Origin: Methylobacterium sp. GXS13
GTDB lineage: Bacteria > Pseudomonadota > Alphaproteobacteria > Rhizobiales > Beijerinckiaceae
Assembly (NCBI RefSeq): GCF_001455965.1
Contig: NZ_LKKO01000031.1
Coordinates: 1 to 64,000 of the forward strand
Direction: 5' to 3'
DNA: 64,000 bases
Position 1 is the first letter of the stretch. Every line of letters begins with the position of its first letter. The position numbers and the translations under genes are program-made. Below the pieces are notes generated by a model. That model made no database searches. It saw nothing but the letters and a program-made list of their open reading frames with translations, and was not told the origin of the DNA. Shown here one piece after another: positions 8,819 through 19,908 of the stretch.

Positions 8819-9472
8819 GTGGTGGACCGCCCGCCGATCCTAGGCCTGATCCTCGCCGGCGGCCTCGGCCGGCGCATGGGCGGGGTCGACAAGCCGCTGC
8901 TCGAACTCGGCGGCCGGACGCTGCTGGCACGGGTGGTGGAGCGGCTGGGTCCGCAATGCGGCGCGGGGCTCGTGCTCAGTGCGAACGGCGATCCGGCCCG
9001 GTTCGCCGGGTTTCCGGGGGCGGTCCTGCCCGACACGGTGCCGGGCCTCCCGGGTCCGCTCGCCGGCCTTCTCGCGGGGCTCGACCACGCCGCGCACCAT
9101 CCGGTTGTGACCCATGTCCTGAGCGTGCCCGGGGACGCTCCGTTCCTACCGGGCGATCTCGCCGCGCGGCTCGGATCGGCTCTGAAGGGCGCGCCGATCG
9201 CGCTCGCCGCCTCGGGTGGACGCGAGCACTACACCGTGGCGCTCTGGCCTGTCGGGCTGCGGGATGATCTGCGTCGGGCGCTGTGTGAGCGGGACGAGCG
9301 GCGGGTGGGGGCGTTCATCGCGCGTCACGGCGCGGCCGTCGTCGAATGGCCAGTTGAAACGGTCGATCCGTTCTTGAACGTCAATACGCCGGGAGATCTG
9401 GCCGCGGCCGCAGAACTTACCCACGGGCTCAACCAGCTGGGTCGTGCTGCCGAAGGACTGTCAAGTGCCTGA
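8819..9472 (+). CDS. mobA: Molybdenum cofactor guanylyltransferase
   Basis: A 217-residue nucleotidyltransferase expected to attach GMP to molybdopterin, making the bis-MGD cofactor of DMSO-reductase-type enzymes such as formate dehydrogenase. The N-terminal GTP-binding motif LAGGLGRRMGG is followed by DKPLLELGGRTLL, VPGDAPFLPGDL (the metal-binding Asp region) and FLNVNTPGDLAAA at the C-terminus. Start is probably GTG 8819 (or GTG 8822), eight bases after the mrp stop, so translation is probably coupled. An ATG at 8811 overlaps the mrp stop but is in another frame. Confidence 0.9.
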   Translation: MVDRPPILGLILAGGLGRRMGGVDKPLLELGGRTLLARVVERLGPQCGAGLVLSANGDPARFAGFPGAVLPDTVPGLPGPLAGLLAGLDHAAHHPVVTHVLSVPGDAPFLPGDLAARLGSALKGAPIALAASGGREHYTVALWPVGLRDDLRRALCERDERRVGAFIARHGAAVVEWPVETVDPFLNVNTPGDLAAAAELTHGLNQLGRAAEGLSSA

Positions 9473-9512
9473 GCGCTACGACGGTATCCAGTCGGATCGC
9501 TGATCCCACACC

Positions 9513-9602
9513 GTCATTGCGAGCGAAGCGAAGCAACCCAGGGAAACGCCACGTTCGGGGATCGCGCGCCGCCCTGGGTTGCTTCGCTACGCTCGCAATG
9601 AC
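9513..9602. repeat. Dispersed palindromic repeat (GTCATTGCGAGCG type), copy 1
   Basis: A 90-base imperfect palindrome between mobA and ppiB. The left arm starts GTCATTGCGAGCG and runs through AGCGAAGCAACCCAGGG; the right arm is its near-perfect complement and ends CGCTCGCAATGAC. A second copy with a different centre is at 58055-58144. Such palindromes are common between genes in Methylobacterium and Bradyrhizobium. Here it sits between convergent genes and could also act as a bidirectional transcription end. Confidence 0.85.
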
Positions 9603-9676
9603 GAAGGCTGTGGAACGCTCTGATTGGCCGCCCGTACTCGCACTTGTGGCGAGAGCACGGGCGGCGACGTCTCGAA

Positions 9677-10138
9677 TTAAGCCGCTTCGCCCACGCTCGC
9701 CTTCACGATCTTGTCCGGGGAGCGCGGCGGCTCGCCCTTGTTGATCGTGTCGACCACGTCCATGCCTTCCACGACCTTGCCCCAGACCGTGTACTGCTTG
9801 TCCAGGAAGCGGGCGTCGTCGAAGCAGATGAAGAACTGCGAGTTCGCCGAGTGCGGGAAGTTGGTGCGGGCCATCGAGCAGGTGCCGCGCACGTGGGGCT
9901 CGGCGTTGAACTCGGCCTTCAGGTCCGGCAGCTCGGAGCCGCCCGAGCCGGTGCCGGTCGGGTCGCCGGTCTGGGCCATGAAGTTCTCGATCACCCGGTG
10001 GAACGGCACGCCGTCGTAGAAGCCCTGGGCGGCCAGGGTCTTGATCCGCTCGACATGGCCCGGGGCGAGGTCGGGGCGCAGCCCGATCACGACGCGGCCC
10101 TTGGTGGTCTCGAGGATGAGGGTTTCGGTATCGGCCAT
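9677..10138 (-). CDS. ppiB: Cytoplasmic peptidylprolyl isomerase, cyclophilin type
   Basis: A 153-residue cyclophilin catalysing cis-trans isomerisation of Xaa-Pro bonds. No signal peptide is visible (MADTETLILETTKGRVVIG), so it should act in the cytoplasm. Active-site motifs are FYDGVPFHRVIENFMAQTGD (catalytic Arg of FHR), MARTNFPHSANSQFFICF and VWGKVVEGMDVVD. Start ATG 10138 follows AGGAAGG. It is the last gene of the gyrA-coaD-ppiA-tonB-like-ppiB run, 66 bases after the preceding gene. Confidence 0.95.
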   Translation of the reverse strand: MADTETLILETTKGRVVIGLRPDLAPGHVERIKTLAAQGFYDGVPFHRVIENFMAQTGDPTGTGSGGSELPDLKAEFNAEPHVRGTCSMARTNFPHSANSQFFICFDDARFLDKQYTVWGKVVEGMDVVDTINKGEPPRSPDKIVKASVGEAA

Positions 10139-10204
10139 GGGTAGGTCCTTCCTGTTGGTGGAAATGTAGCGGCGCCCATAGGATCGGCGAGCGCGGCGAA
10201 ACGG

Positions 10205-10702
10205 TCAGGCCGGCGGCCGGTAGACGAAGCGCAGAGCCACCGGCCGGCCGGCGATCGCTCGGCCAAGGCCCGGGGTGATCCGCGCCGGGGTGCAGCCCGC
10301 GAGCGCATCGAGGGTCGCCCGCACCAGGTTGCGACGCTGTCCGTCAGCGAATCCCGCCGCGTAGGTGATGCGCGGGGGACCGATCAGGCTGCCGTCGCGC
10401 CGGAGCGACAGCCGCGCGGTGATCTCGACGTCGTCGGACCCGGTGACCGGCCCGGCGAGGCCGGCGGGCGGTTGCCAGCAGGCCGCCAGCACCGGGTAGA
10501 GTTCGGCCAGGGTGTCGGCCGCCCGCGCCGGTCGATGCGCCAGCGGCACCGCGACGGTGCCCCGCAGGGTCTGCGGCAGGCTCAGCGGATAGGCGCCGCC
10601 GGGCTCGTACGCGTAGCCGCCGTAGGCATAGAAGCCGTCATAGGCGCGCGCCGCCGCCGGGGCGAGGGCGAGCGCGCCGAGGACGACCAGCCGGCGCCAC
10701 AT
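10205..10702 (-). CDS. Secreted protein with TonB-C-terminal-like domain
   Basis: A 165-residue protein with a clear signal peptide (MWRRLVVLGALALAPAAARA) and a Tyr/Gly-rich linker (DGFYAYGGYAYEPGG). The remainder resembles TonB/TolA C-terminal folds: LYPVLAACWQPP, then ITARLSLRRDGSLIGPPRI, and C-terminal VRATLDALAGCTPARIT...ALRFVYRPP. It lacks the long Pro-rich spanning segment of true TonB, so it is probably a periplasmic relative of unknown role rather than an energy transducer. It lies nine bases after the exported cyclophilin gene and before the cytoplasmic one, in an evident operon. Confidence 0.7.
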   Translation of the reverse strand: MWRRLVVLGALALAPAAARAYDGFYAYGGYAYEPGGAYPLSLPQTLRGTVAVPLAHRPARAADTLAELYPVLAACWQPPAGLAGPVTGSDDVEITARLSLRRDGSLIGPPRITYAAGFADGQRRNLVRATLDALAGCTPARITPGLGRAIAGRPVALRFVYRPPA

Positions 10703-10711
10703 CGGCGGGCG

Positions 10712-11260
10712 CTACTTCGCCTTCTCGGCGAGCGTCATGCGGACGATCTTGTCCGGGTCCTGCACGGCGCCGCCCGGCGCGCCGGGGGAAGCCTTCTTGA
10801 TCTTGTCGAGCACGTCGAGCCCGTCCGTGACGTTGCCCACGACCGTGTACTGCTTGTTCAGGAACGGTGCGTCGCCGAGGCAGATGAAGAACTGCGAATT
10901 GGCCGAGTTCGGATCCGACGAGCGGGCCATGCCCACGGTGCCGCGGCGGAACTCGGCGGTCTGCGAGAACTCCGCCGGGATGTTCGGCAGGCTGGAGCCG
11001 CCGGTACCGTTGCCCTTCGGGTCGCCGGTCTGGGCCATGAAGCCGTCGATCACCCGGTGGAACTTCAGGCCGTCGTAGAAGCCCTGGGAAATCAGCGTCT
11101 TGATCTGCTTGACGTGCTTTGGGGCAAGATCCGGCCGCAGCGCGATGGTGATGCGCCCGTCCTTGGTCTCGAGATAGACCGTGTTGGCGTCGGCGGCCTG
11201 GGCGGCCGTGACGGAGCCGAACGTGAGGGCGAGCGCGAGGAGGGCGTGGCGGCGGTTCAT
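10712..11260 (-). CDS. ppiA: Exported peptidylprolyl isomerase, cyclophilin type
   Basis: A 182-residue cyclophilin with signal peptide MNRRHALLALALTFGSVTAAQA (cleavage after AQA), hence probably periplasmic. The isomerase core shows FYDGLKFHRVIDGFMAQTGD, MARSSDPNSANSQFFICLGD and VVGNVTDGLDVLDKI. It is a clear paralogue of the cytoplasmic copy 570 bases away. The start at 11260 follows AAGGAACCCG. It is 27 bases downstream of coaD and nine bases upstream of the TonB-like gene. Confidence 0.93.
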   Translation of the reverse strand: MNRRHALLALALTFGSVTAAQAADANTVYLETKDGRITIALRPDLAPKHVKQIKTLISQGFYDGLKFHRVIDGFMAQTGDPKGNGTGGSSLPNIPAEFSQTAEFRRGTVGMARSSDPNSANSQFFICLGDAPFLNKQYTVVGNVTDGLDVLDKIKKASPGAPGGAVQDPDKIVRMTLAEKAK

Positions 11261-11287
11261 CGGGTTCCTTCCAGAAACGTCAGAGGA

Positions 11288-11791
11288 TCAGGCTGTGGCG
11301 GCGAAGCGCTGCCGGATGCGGTCGGCGACGGCCGCGGGCACGAAGGGCGAGACGTCCCCGCCCATGCCGGCGATCTGGCGCACCAGCGTCGCGGTGATCG
11401 GGCGCGCCTGCGTCGAGGCGGGCAGGAACACGGTCTGCACCTCGGGTGCCATGGCACCGTTCATCCCGGCGAGCTGCATCTCGTAATCGAGATCCGTTCC
11501 GTCGCGCAGGCCGCGGATGAAGATGGACGCCCCGCAGCGCCGGGCGGCCGAGACCGCGAGGTCGGCGAAGGTCGCAATCTCCAGCGTCGCGCCCTCGGCC
11601 TCGGCCACCGGCCCGCAGGTCTCGGTGAGCAGCGCCGCGCGCTCCTCGGCGGAGAACAGCGGCGCCTTGCCAGGATGGACGCCGATGGCGATCACGAGGC
11701 GGTCCACCAGCCGGCAGGCTTGGCGGACCACGTCGAGATGGCCGTTCGTGACCGGATCGAACGATCCGGCGTAGAGGGCGGTGCGGGTCAT
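11288..11791 (-). CDS. coaD: Phosphopantetheine adenylyltransferase
   Basis: A 167-residue enzyme that transfers AMP from ATP to 4'-phosphopantetheine, the penultimate step of CoA synthesis. The nucleotidyltransferase signature [12 protein letters not shown] (T/HxGH) is at residues 9-20, followed by [39 protein letters not shown] and [11 protein letters not shown] in place of the usual ISST-type motif. ATG 11791 gives the standard length; the open frame runs further upstream but is not protein-like. It lies 61 bases downstream of gyrA. Confidence 0.95.
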   Translation of the reverse strand: MTRTALYAGSFDPVTNGHLDVVRQACRLVDRLVIAIGVHPGKAPLFSAEERAALLTETCGPVAEAEGATLEIATFADLAVSAARRCGASIFIRGLRDGTDLDYEMQLAGMNGAMAPEVQTVFLPASTQARPITATLVRQIAGMGGDVSPFVPAAVADRIRQRFAATA

Positions 11792-11852
11792 CGAGGCCCG
11801 ACCTAGAGCATTTTTGCGCCGGACGGAACCTCGGGGCGGGGGTGAAGGCGCC

Positions 11853-14654
<2,802 letters not shown>

Positions 14655-14785
14655 CCCGGTGGCGCGCGGAGCGCCCGGACGGCCTTGCGGAACAGCAGTG
14701 ATATCAGGTGGTTAAATAAGCTTTTCCGCGCCCGCGCACAAGGCTGCGCCCCGGATCGATCCGGCCGGGGCGCAGGCTGCACGCG

Positions 14786-15088
14786 TCAGTAGAACGTGGG
14801 GTGCCGCGGGCCGAAATGGCGGCGATACGCGATGGGCCGCCGGTGTCCGTAGTGACGATGCCAATGGTGGCGGCGATGCCAGAAATGGCGCCGGTGATGC
14901 CAATGACGGCGGTAGTGATGGCGGCGGTGCCAGTGGCGCCGATAGTGCCAGCGGGCGAGTTGAACTGTGGGGCCAGGCGCAGCCGCCTCGGCGGCGGCCG
15001 GGACCGGCAGCGGTGCCGCCCGCGACGGGGTGCTGGCGAAGCCCCCGATCAGCGCGGCGAGCAGGACCAGGATGGGCCAGGGTCGCAT
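14786..15088 (-). CDS. Small secreted His/Arg/Trp-rich protein
   Basis: A 100-residue protein with signal peptide MRPWPILVLLAALIGGFAST and an Ala/Pro-rich spacer. From about residue 45 it is almost entirely repeats of the type RRHW/HRRHH/RRHF, ending RHFGPRHPTFY. The composition suggests binding of metal ions or polyanions in the periplasm or outside the cell, but no function is known and similar low-complexity proteins in alphaproteobacteria are uncharacterised. The ATG at 15088 follows a GAGAGAGAGA tract that can serve as ribosome binding site. A strong GC hairpin lies downstream at 14745-14774 but has no U-run. Confidence 0.7.
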   Translation of the reverse strand: MRPWPILVLLAALIGGFASTPSRAAPLPVPAAAEAAAPGPTVQLARWHYRRHWHRRHHYRRHWHHRRHFWHRRHHWHRHYGHRRPIAYRRHFGPRHPTFY

Positions 15089-15320
15089 CGTCTCTCTCTC
15101 TCCCGTGTGAGCACCCGGCGGCAATCCGCAGATCCGGGCCGGCACGTTCTGCGCGCCGTCGCCAGGAACCGCCAAGGTCGGCAAACGGTTCGATCCGCTC
15201 TGACTGCGCAGACGATCATGGTTGCCGGGACCTCCTGTCCCGGTTCCCTTGCGCCCGGCGCCGGAACGCCCAATTCCGACGACAGCACGTACCGCTTCCC
15301 GCCTCCCCCGAAGAGCCTCC

Positions 15321-16172
15321 ATGCCGTTCGCCCTTCCCGACGCCCTCCGGGCTTTCCTGCCGCGCCGTTTCCGCGACCGCCGCCCGCGGGTCGCCGTGGT
15401 CCGGCTCTCGGGCACGATCGGGGCGGTCTCGCCGATCCGCCCGGGGCTCTCGATCGGCGGCGGCGCCGGCAGCCTGGAGCGGGCTTTCACCATGCCGGGG
15501 ATCAAGGCGGTGGCGATCGTGATCAACTCACCGGGCGGCTCGCCCGCGCAGTCGCACCTGATCCACCGGCGCATCCGGGCCTTGGCTGAGGAGAAGAAGC
15601 TCCCGGTCGTGGCCTTCGTGGAGGATGTCGCGGCGTCCGGCGGCTACATGATCGCCTGCGCGGCCGACGAGATCGTCGCCGACCCGACCTCGATCGTCGG
15701 CTCGATCGGCGTGGTCTCGGCCGGCTTCGGCTTCCAGGGCCTCCTGGAGAAGATCGGCGTCGAGCGCCGGGTCCACACCCAGGGCGAGGCGAAGTCGATG
15801 CTCGACCCGTTCCGCCCGGAGGACCCTGCCGACGTGGAGCGCCTGAAGCGCCTCCAGGCCGATATCCAGGACCTGTTCACCGGCCTCGTCACATCCCGGC
15901 GCCCGACCCTGTCGACATCCGAAAACCTGTTCACCGGCGCGGTCTGGACCGGCCGCCAGGCCCAGCACCTCGGGCTGGTCGACGCACTCGGGGACGTGCG
16001 CGCGACCATGCGGGCGCGCTTCGGCGACACGGTCGACCTGCGGCTCGTCGCCGAGGCCAAGGGCGGGTTCCTGTCCCGCCTGCTGCGCCGGGGCGGGGCG
16101 CCGGGCGGGATCGCCGCGGACGCGATGGCGGCGCTCGAGGAGCGCGCCGCCTTCGCCCGGTTCGGCCTCTGA
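15321..16172 (+). CDS. S49 family serine peptidase (SppA/SohB-like)
   Basis: A 283-residue protease of the signal-peptide-peptidase family, using a Ser/Lys dyad: Ser106 in DVAASGGYM and Lys158 in TQGEAKSMLDPF. The ClpP-like core also shows VINSPGGSPAQS (oxyanion region) and the DPTSIVGSIGVVS strand. No obvious N-terminal membrane segment is present, unlike E. coli SppA; residues 1-22 are basic (AFLPRRFRDRRPR), so membrane association may be peripheral. The length is that of the short, single-domain subfamily. Start ATG 15321 follows AAGAGCCTCC. It is transcribed away from the His-rich gene across a 232-base region. Confidence 0.9.
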   Translation: MPFALPDALRAFLPRRFRDRRPRVAVVRLSGTIGAVSPIRPGLSIGGGAGSLERAFTMPGIKAVAIVINSPGGSPAQSHLIHRRIRALAEEKKLPVVAFVEDVAASGGYMIACAADEIVADPTSIVGSIGVVSAGFGFQGLLEKIGVERRVHTQGEAKSMLDPFRPEDPADVERLKRLQADIQDLFTGLVTSRRPTLSTSENLFTGAVWTGRQAQHLGLVDALGDVRATMRARFGDTVDLRLVAEAKGGFLSRLLRRGGAPGGIAADAMAALEERAAFARFGL

Positions 16173-16282
16173 CGCCCCTGCATCAGGGCCCTGCCCTGAT
16201 CACCCGCCAGAGGGCGTATGCCCAGCCCTTTCAAGGTGCTTGAGCTGAAAGCCAAGCCATGGCGTTGGGCCGGTCTGCACCG

Positions 16283-16442
16283 CCCTTTTCCCGGGCGCAT
16301 GCAGCGCCAGCGGAATGCGACCCGGGACCTAGCACAATACGGCGCGCAGCGTCCGTCTGATCGACCTGTGCCGCTGGCGCGGCGCTTCGCGTGCTGGGTC
16401 CCAGATCAGGTTCCGCTTCGCTTCACCTGTCTGGGAAAGGGG
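16283..16442. repeat. Dispersed double-hairpin element, copy B
   Basis: Copy of the element at 5303-5462 in opposite orientation, in the 341-base gap between the S49 peptidase and the dehydrogenase. The left arm pairs TCCCGGG with CCCGGGA and CGCAT with ATGCG. The right arm (16399-16436) pairs TCCCAGA with TCTGGGA and CAGGT with ACCTG. The middle segment also matches copy A in part (GTGCCGCTG, GTCCG). No gene is seen in the rest of this gap. Confidence 0.85.
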
Positions 16443-16513
16443 AGCGCCGATCCCACGACGCGCACGTGGCCCAACACCGTGAAAGCGCTGGGCGCACGCC
16501 CGTCGGAATCCCC

Positions 16514-17380
16514 TTACCGGCCGGCGCGCCGCGCAGAGACCCGCGCCAGGGCGGCGAGGTCCTTCTCGCCGTCGCCGTGGCTGATGGCCTCGATCAGCCC
16601 GTCGCGCAGGACGCTGGCGAAGGGCATCGGCACGCCGGCGCCTTCCGCCGCCTGGAGCGCCAGCCGCACGTCCTTGGCGCCGAGCTTGAGGCCGAAGCCC
16701 GGCGGCTCGTAGCGGTTCTGGGCGATCGAGGCGCCGTAGCCCTTGTAGACCGGCGAGGCGAACAGCGTGTTGGTCATCAGGTCGAGGAAGTCGGCGCCCG
16801 CGACCCCGTGGCCCTCGGTGAGTGCGCAGGCCTCGCCCATGGCCTCGATGGCCGAGATCAGCATGAAGTTGCCCGCGAGCTTGACCGCGTTGGCGCGCGA
16901 CGGCTCGTCGCCGAACGGCCAGGTCCTGGCGCCCATGGCGTCGAACAGGGGCGCGGCGCGGTCGAGCAGGGCTGCCTGACCGGCCGCCACGATGTTGAGC
17001 TTGCCGGCCTCGGCCACGTCCGGCCGTCCGAAGACCGGGGCGGAGATGTAGGGTACGCCGGCCCGCTCGTGGACGGCGGCGAGCTGCTTGGCCAGCGCCA
17101 CCGAGATCGTGCTCATGCCGATATGCAGGCCGGGGCGCTCGGGCTGGTCGAGCAGGCCGCCCGACACGATCACCGCCTCCAGGGCCGCGTCGTCCGCCAG
17201 CATGGTGATGACCGCGTCCCCGGCAAACGCCTCCGCAGCGCTCGCCACCGGAATCACCCCGTCGAGACCCTGCGCGGCCTCGGGCGAGCGATTCCACGCC
17301 CGGACCCGGTGGCCGGCCCGCGCCAGGCTGACGGCCATGCCGCGGCCCATCCGCCCCAATCCGATGAATCCGACGTCCAT
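16514..17380 (-). CDS. NAD(P)-dependent oxidoreductase, 3-hydroxyisobutyrate dehydrogenase family
   Basis: A 288-residue beta-hydroxyacid dehydrogenase. The N-terminal Rossmann domain opens MDVGFIGLGRMGRGMAVSLA (GxGxxG), followed by MSTISVALAKQLA and the substrate-binding stretch APVFGRPDVAEAGKLNIV. The catalytic Lys lies in ANAVKLAGNFMLI, and the C-terminal all-helical domain ends ISHGDGEKDLAALARVSA. The reductant and substrate (hydroxyisobutyrate, tartronate semialdehyde, succinic semialdehyde or other) cannot be read from sequence. ATG 17380 follows GGAGCAGG. It is divergent from the P1-peptidase gene across 100 bases. Confidence 0.88.
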   Translation of the reverse strand: MDVGFIGLGRMGRGMAVSLARAGHRVRAWNRSPEAAQGLDGVIPVASAAEAFAGDAVITMLADDAALEAVIVSGGLLDQPERPGLHIGMSTISVALAKQLAAVHERAGVPYISAPVFGRPDVAEAGKLNIVAAGQAALLDRAAPLFDAMGARTWPFGDEPSRANAVKLAGNFMLISAIEAMGEACALTEGHGVAGADFLDLMTNTLFASPVYKGYGASIAQNRYEPPGFGLKLGAKDVRLALQAAEGAGVPMPFASVLRDGLIEAISHGDGEKDLAALARVSARRAGR

Positions 17381-17480
17381 GTCCTGCTCCTCGATGGCGT
17401 TGCCGCCGTCCCGACCCGCGACGGGCCCCGGCAGCGTGAGCGGGATTTGCCCCGATCGCCGGGCGTGGCAAGCTCGATCC

Positions 17481-18506
17481 ATGGCGCGCAACCGCATCAC
17501 AGACATTCCCGGCCTGCGGGTCGGCCACGCCCACGATCTGACAGTGGCCAGTGGGGTCACCGCCATCCTGTTCGACGCGCCCGTCACCGCCTCCGTCGAC
17601 GTGCGCGGCGGCGGCCCCGGCACCCGCGAGACCGACCTGCTCGATCCCGAGCGCACGGTGGAGCGGATCGACGCCCTGGTGCTCTCGGGCGGCTCGGTCT
17701 TCGGGCTCGACGCGGCCGCCGGCGTGACCGCCTGGCTCGCCGAGGCCGGGCGCGGCTTTCCCGTTGGCCCGATGCGGGTCCCGATCGTGCCGGGCGCGAT
17801 CCTGTTCGACCTGCTCAACGGCGGCGACAAGCAATGGGGCCGCTACCCGCCCTATCGCGAGCTGGGTTTTCTGGCGGCCGCGGCGGCGGCGGAGGACTTC
17901 GCCCTCGGCTCCGTGGGGGCCGGCACGGGGGCACGCACCGGGCGCCTGAAGGGCGGCATCGGCTCGGCCTCGGCCTCGGTGCCCGGCACCGGTTTCTCGG
18001 TCGGCGGGCTCGCAGCGGTCAACGCCTTCGGCAGCGCCACGATCGGCGACGGGCCTCATTTCTGGGCCGCGCCCTTCGAAGTGGGCGACGAGTTCGGCGG
18101 CCTCGGTTCCCCGGCCCGGGTGCCGGCGGACGCCCTCACCTTCCCGGCCCGCGTCCTCCCTGGCGCGGCGACGACCCTCGCGGTGGTCGCCACCGACGCC
18201 GCCCTGACCAAGGCGCAGTGCCGGCGCCTGGCGGTGGCCGCGCAGGACGGCCTCGCCCGCGCCCTGGTGCCGGCGCATACGCCGCTCGACGGCGACCTCG
18301 TCTTCGCGGTGGCGACCGGCGCCGTGCCGCTCACGGACCCGGTGGCCGACCTCGCGCGCCTGGGGGATGCTGCCGCGCGGGTGCTGGCTCGGAGCGTGGC
18401 GCGGGGCGTCTATTGCGCGACGACCCTGCCGGGCCACGCTGTCGCGGCGCCTCTGTCGGTCATGGGCCTGCCGCCGGCTTGGTGCGACGTGTTCCGGGAG
18501 TCTTAG
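17481..18506 (+). CDS. P1 family peptidase (DmpA/BapA-like N-terminal nucleophile hydrolase)
   Basis: A 341-residue protein of peptidase family S58, whose members are aminopeptidases or beta-peptidyl hydrolases that mature by autoproteolysis. Family segments include ITDIPGLRVGHAHD at the N-terminus, DVRGGGPGTRETDLLDP, VLSGGSVFGLDAAAGV, PIVPGAILFDLLNGG and GARTGRLKGGIGSAS. The C-terminus has DGDLVFAVATGAVPL. I do not assign the nucleophile. It belongs to the shorter, cytoplasmic-looking branch without a signal peptide. It converges on the AT-rich toxin-like island, 40 bases away. Confidence 0.85.
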   Translation: MARNRITDIPGLRVGHAHDLTVASGVTAILFDAPVTASVDVRGGGPGTRETDLLDPERTVERIDALVLSGGSVFGLDAAAGVTAWLAEAGRGFPVGPMRVPIVPGAILFDLLNGGDKQWGRYPPYRELGFLAAAAAAEDFALGSVGAGTGARTGRLKGGIGSASASVPGTGFSVGGLAAVNAFGSATIGDGPHFWAAPFEVGDEFGGLGSPARVPADALTFPARVLPGAATTLAVVATDAALTKAQCRRLAVAAQDGLARALVPAHTPLDGDLVFAVATGAVPLTDPVADLARLGDAAARVLARSVARGVYCATTLPGHAVAAPLSVMGLPPAWCDVFRES

Positions 18507-18546
18507 ATTTCGAGTCCGACTACGAAGTGCGTGATCGCGGGTGTCT

Positions 18547-18885
18547 TCAATTGGGCGCCAGGAAAAATCCCTCTTCCCGGCCAAATTTTATAATTTTTCC
18601 GTCGAATTTCCCATAAAGATCGGGTGTAATGAAAAAAACAACTTCGTGGCCAGAAAGCATCTGAATGCCATCGCGGATTTTATATCTTTCTGATGTCCGA
18701 TAGAATCCTATGACGACGTGACTCCAGGACTTGCCATCGTTTAACACAGTATTTCCCCAAGATATCATTAAAACAGAGGCTTTGTCATCACGATTTTTGT
18801 CATAGGATTCTCTGATAACTTCAATTTCTGCCCAAGCTTCCAGCGAAATCGTGAAGTTGATTGGGAGATAGGAATTCGTTGGCAT
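18547..18885 (-). CDS. Hypothetical protein, possible immunity partner
   Basis: A 112-residue protein without recognised domains: MPTNSYLPINFTISLEAWAE at the N-terminus, a middle ISWGNTVLNDGKSWSHVVIGFY and a C-terminal FGREEGFFLAPN. It is acidic-to-neutral, has no signal peptide and uses AT-rich codons, unlike its neighbours. It starts three bases after the stop of the frameshifted toxin-like reading frame, with AGGACGTGAGCC as ribosome binding site, so the two were probably translated as a pair. Placement after a VPAGQxxGGQW-linker protein suggests an immunity protein; this is inference only. Confidence 0.6.
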   Translation of the reverse strand: MPTNSYLPINFTISLEAWAEIEVIRESYDKNRDDKASVLMISWGNTVLNDGKSWSHVVIGFYRTSERYKIRDGIQMLSGHEVVFFITPDLYGKFDGKIIKFGREEGFFLAPN

Positions 18886-18888
18886 GGC

Positions 18889-19408
18889 TCACGTCCTGAA
18901 GTTGTCGTTCAGCAACATTCCATGGCTGACAGCTTTTGATGGAAGTTCCTGAATGCAACGAGGATTTGTTGGGCCTTCTACCATGACTAACCCGAAGTCG
19001 AATTCGTAGACGCAATTGCGCCTATTTTTTCGGTATCTCGGCAACAAGTACTCCGAATCTGTACGATCGAGCGATAGGTTGAACGCCGTTGTTGGTTCGA
19101 CGTGTTCCAGACCCAGATGAGGTACTAGACCATTGACCTCCTTCGCGCTGTCCCGCCGGGACATGCGGCTGATTGGGCTCAACATATTTAAGCGCAAACC
19201 TAAGCCGATTGAATTTTACGACGACGCTGGCTGCCGCAAGATCAAAACGAAGTTTAGATAGATGCAATGATTCGCCGCGCTCACGCACCGCGAGTTCTCC
19301 TGTGCGCGCCACATAAATAGGAGCTTTAGCAGAAAACCAATATTCCGGGCCATTATGCGATCGGAACTTTACCTCAATTATATAGTAATATTCGCATATA
19401 TTTATCAA
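18889..19408 (-). pseudogene. Frameshifted toxin-like gene with VPAGQxxGGQW linker
   Basis: Two overlapping frames read as one protein if one base is skipped at an A6 run (19025-19030). Frame 1 (from TTG 19408 to stop 19022) contains YVEPNQPHVPAGQREGGQW, a linker that often precedes C-terminal toxin or effector domains in alphaproteobacteria, and ends VLVAEIPKK. Frame 2 continues as KNRRNCVYEFDFGLVMVEGP and ends HGMLLNDNFRT at 18889. The join requires a +1 shift, so programmed -1 slippage does not explain it; a 1-base insertion in the homopolymer does. The N-terminus has no convincing start and may be truncated. AT-rich composition and unusual codons mark it as acquired DNA. Confidence 0.5.
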
Positions 19409-19626
19409 TTTTGATGTGCTGTTGATTAATAATTTTCACATTAATTAGATTTGCAGTTTGAATTATTTAGAATAAGAGGCATTTTCGATTTAAGAATAAA
19501 TTCCTGAATATTTCTCGATCTGCATCAGGTCGCTCGTTTATCGACTGCCATCAAACGGCCGCTTGCGACGCTTCTGCTCGCGATCGTTCATGCGAGAAGA
19601 GGTAGTGCCGTCCCACCGAGACCGGC

Positions 19627-19908
19627 TCACACCTCCCCGCGGGCATCCGCGATCAGTTGCGCCAGCCCGGCATCGACCTCCTCGGCGAGCATCTTGCGCT
19701 CGGCATCCGTGAGGTCCTTGGCCCAGGTGGTGCCGCCAAAGCCTTCCGCGCAGCGCGCCCGCTCGGCGGCGATGTAGGCTTCGGTCTCGGCGGGCCGCGT
19801 CTTCATTGCGTGGACGAGGCCGAACCAGGCCGCCCGCTCCACCACTGCCAGCCGCGCCCGCAGGCGGATCGCCGCCGCCTTGTTAAGATCAATCCCGTCG
19901 TCGCTCAT
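19627..19908 (-). CDS. Hypothetical small acidic protein downstream of hybrid kinase
   Basis: A 93-residue soluble, mostly helical protein ([19 protein letters not shown]; then [18 protein letters not shown]; then [17 protein letters not shown]). No family is recognised. Its ATG overlaps the stop of the hybrid histidine kinase by four bases, so it is translationally coupled and probably belongs to the same pathway. The codon use is high-G+C like the kinase, in contrast with the AT-rich stretch immediately downstream (19409-19626, in which I see no gene). Confidence 0.65.
   Translation of the reverse strand: MSDDGIDLNKAAAIRLRARLAVVERAAWFGLVHAMKTRPAETEAYIAAERARCAEGFGGTTWAKDLTDAERKMLAEEVDAGLAQLIADARGEV

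Noticed and set aside
14745..14774. Hairpin TGCGCCCCGG/CCGGGGCGCA as terminator
   Set aside because: No T-run follows on either strand; recorded only as a stable stem near the His-rich gene.
19022..19408. Programmed -1 frameshift at the A6 run
   Set aside because: The two frames are related by +1, not -1, so ordinary slippery-site -1 frameshifting cannot join them.
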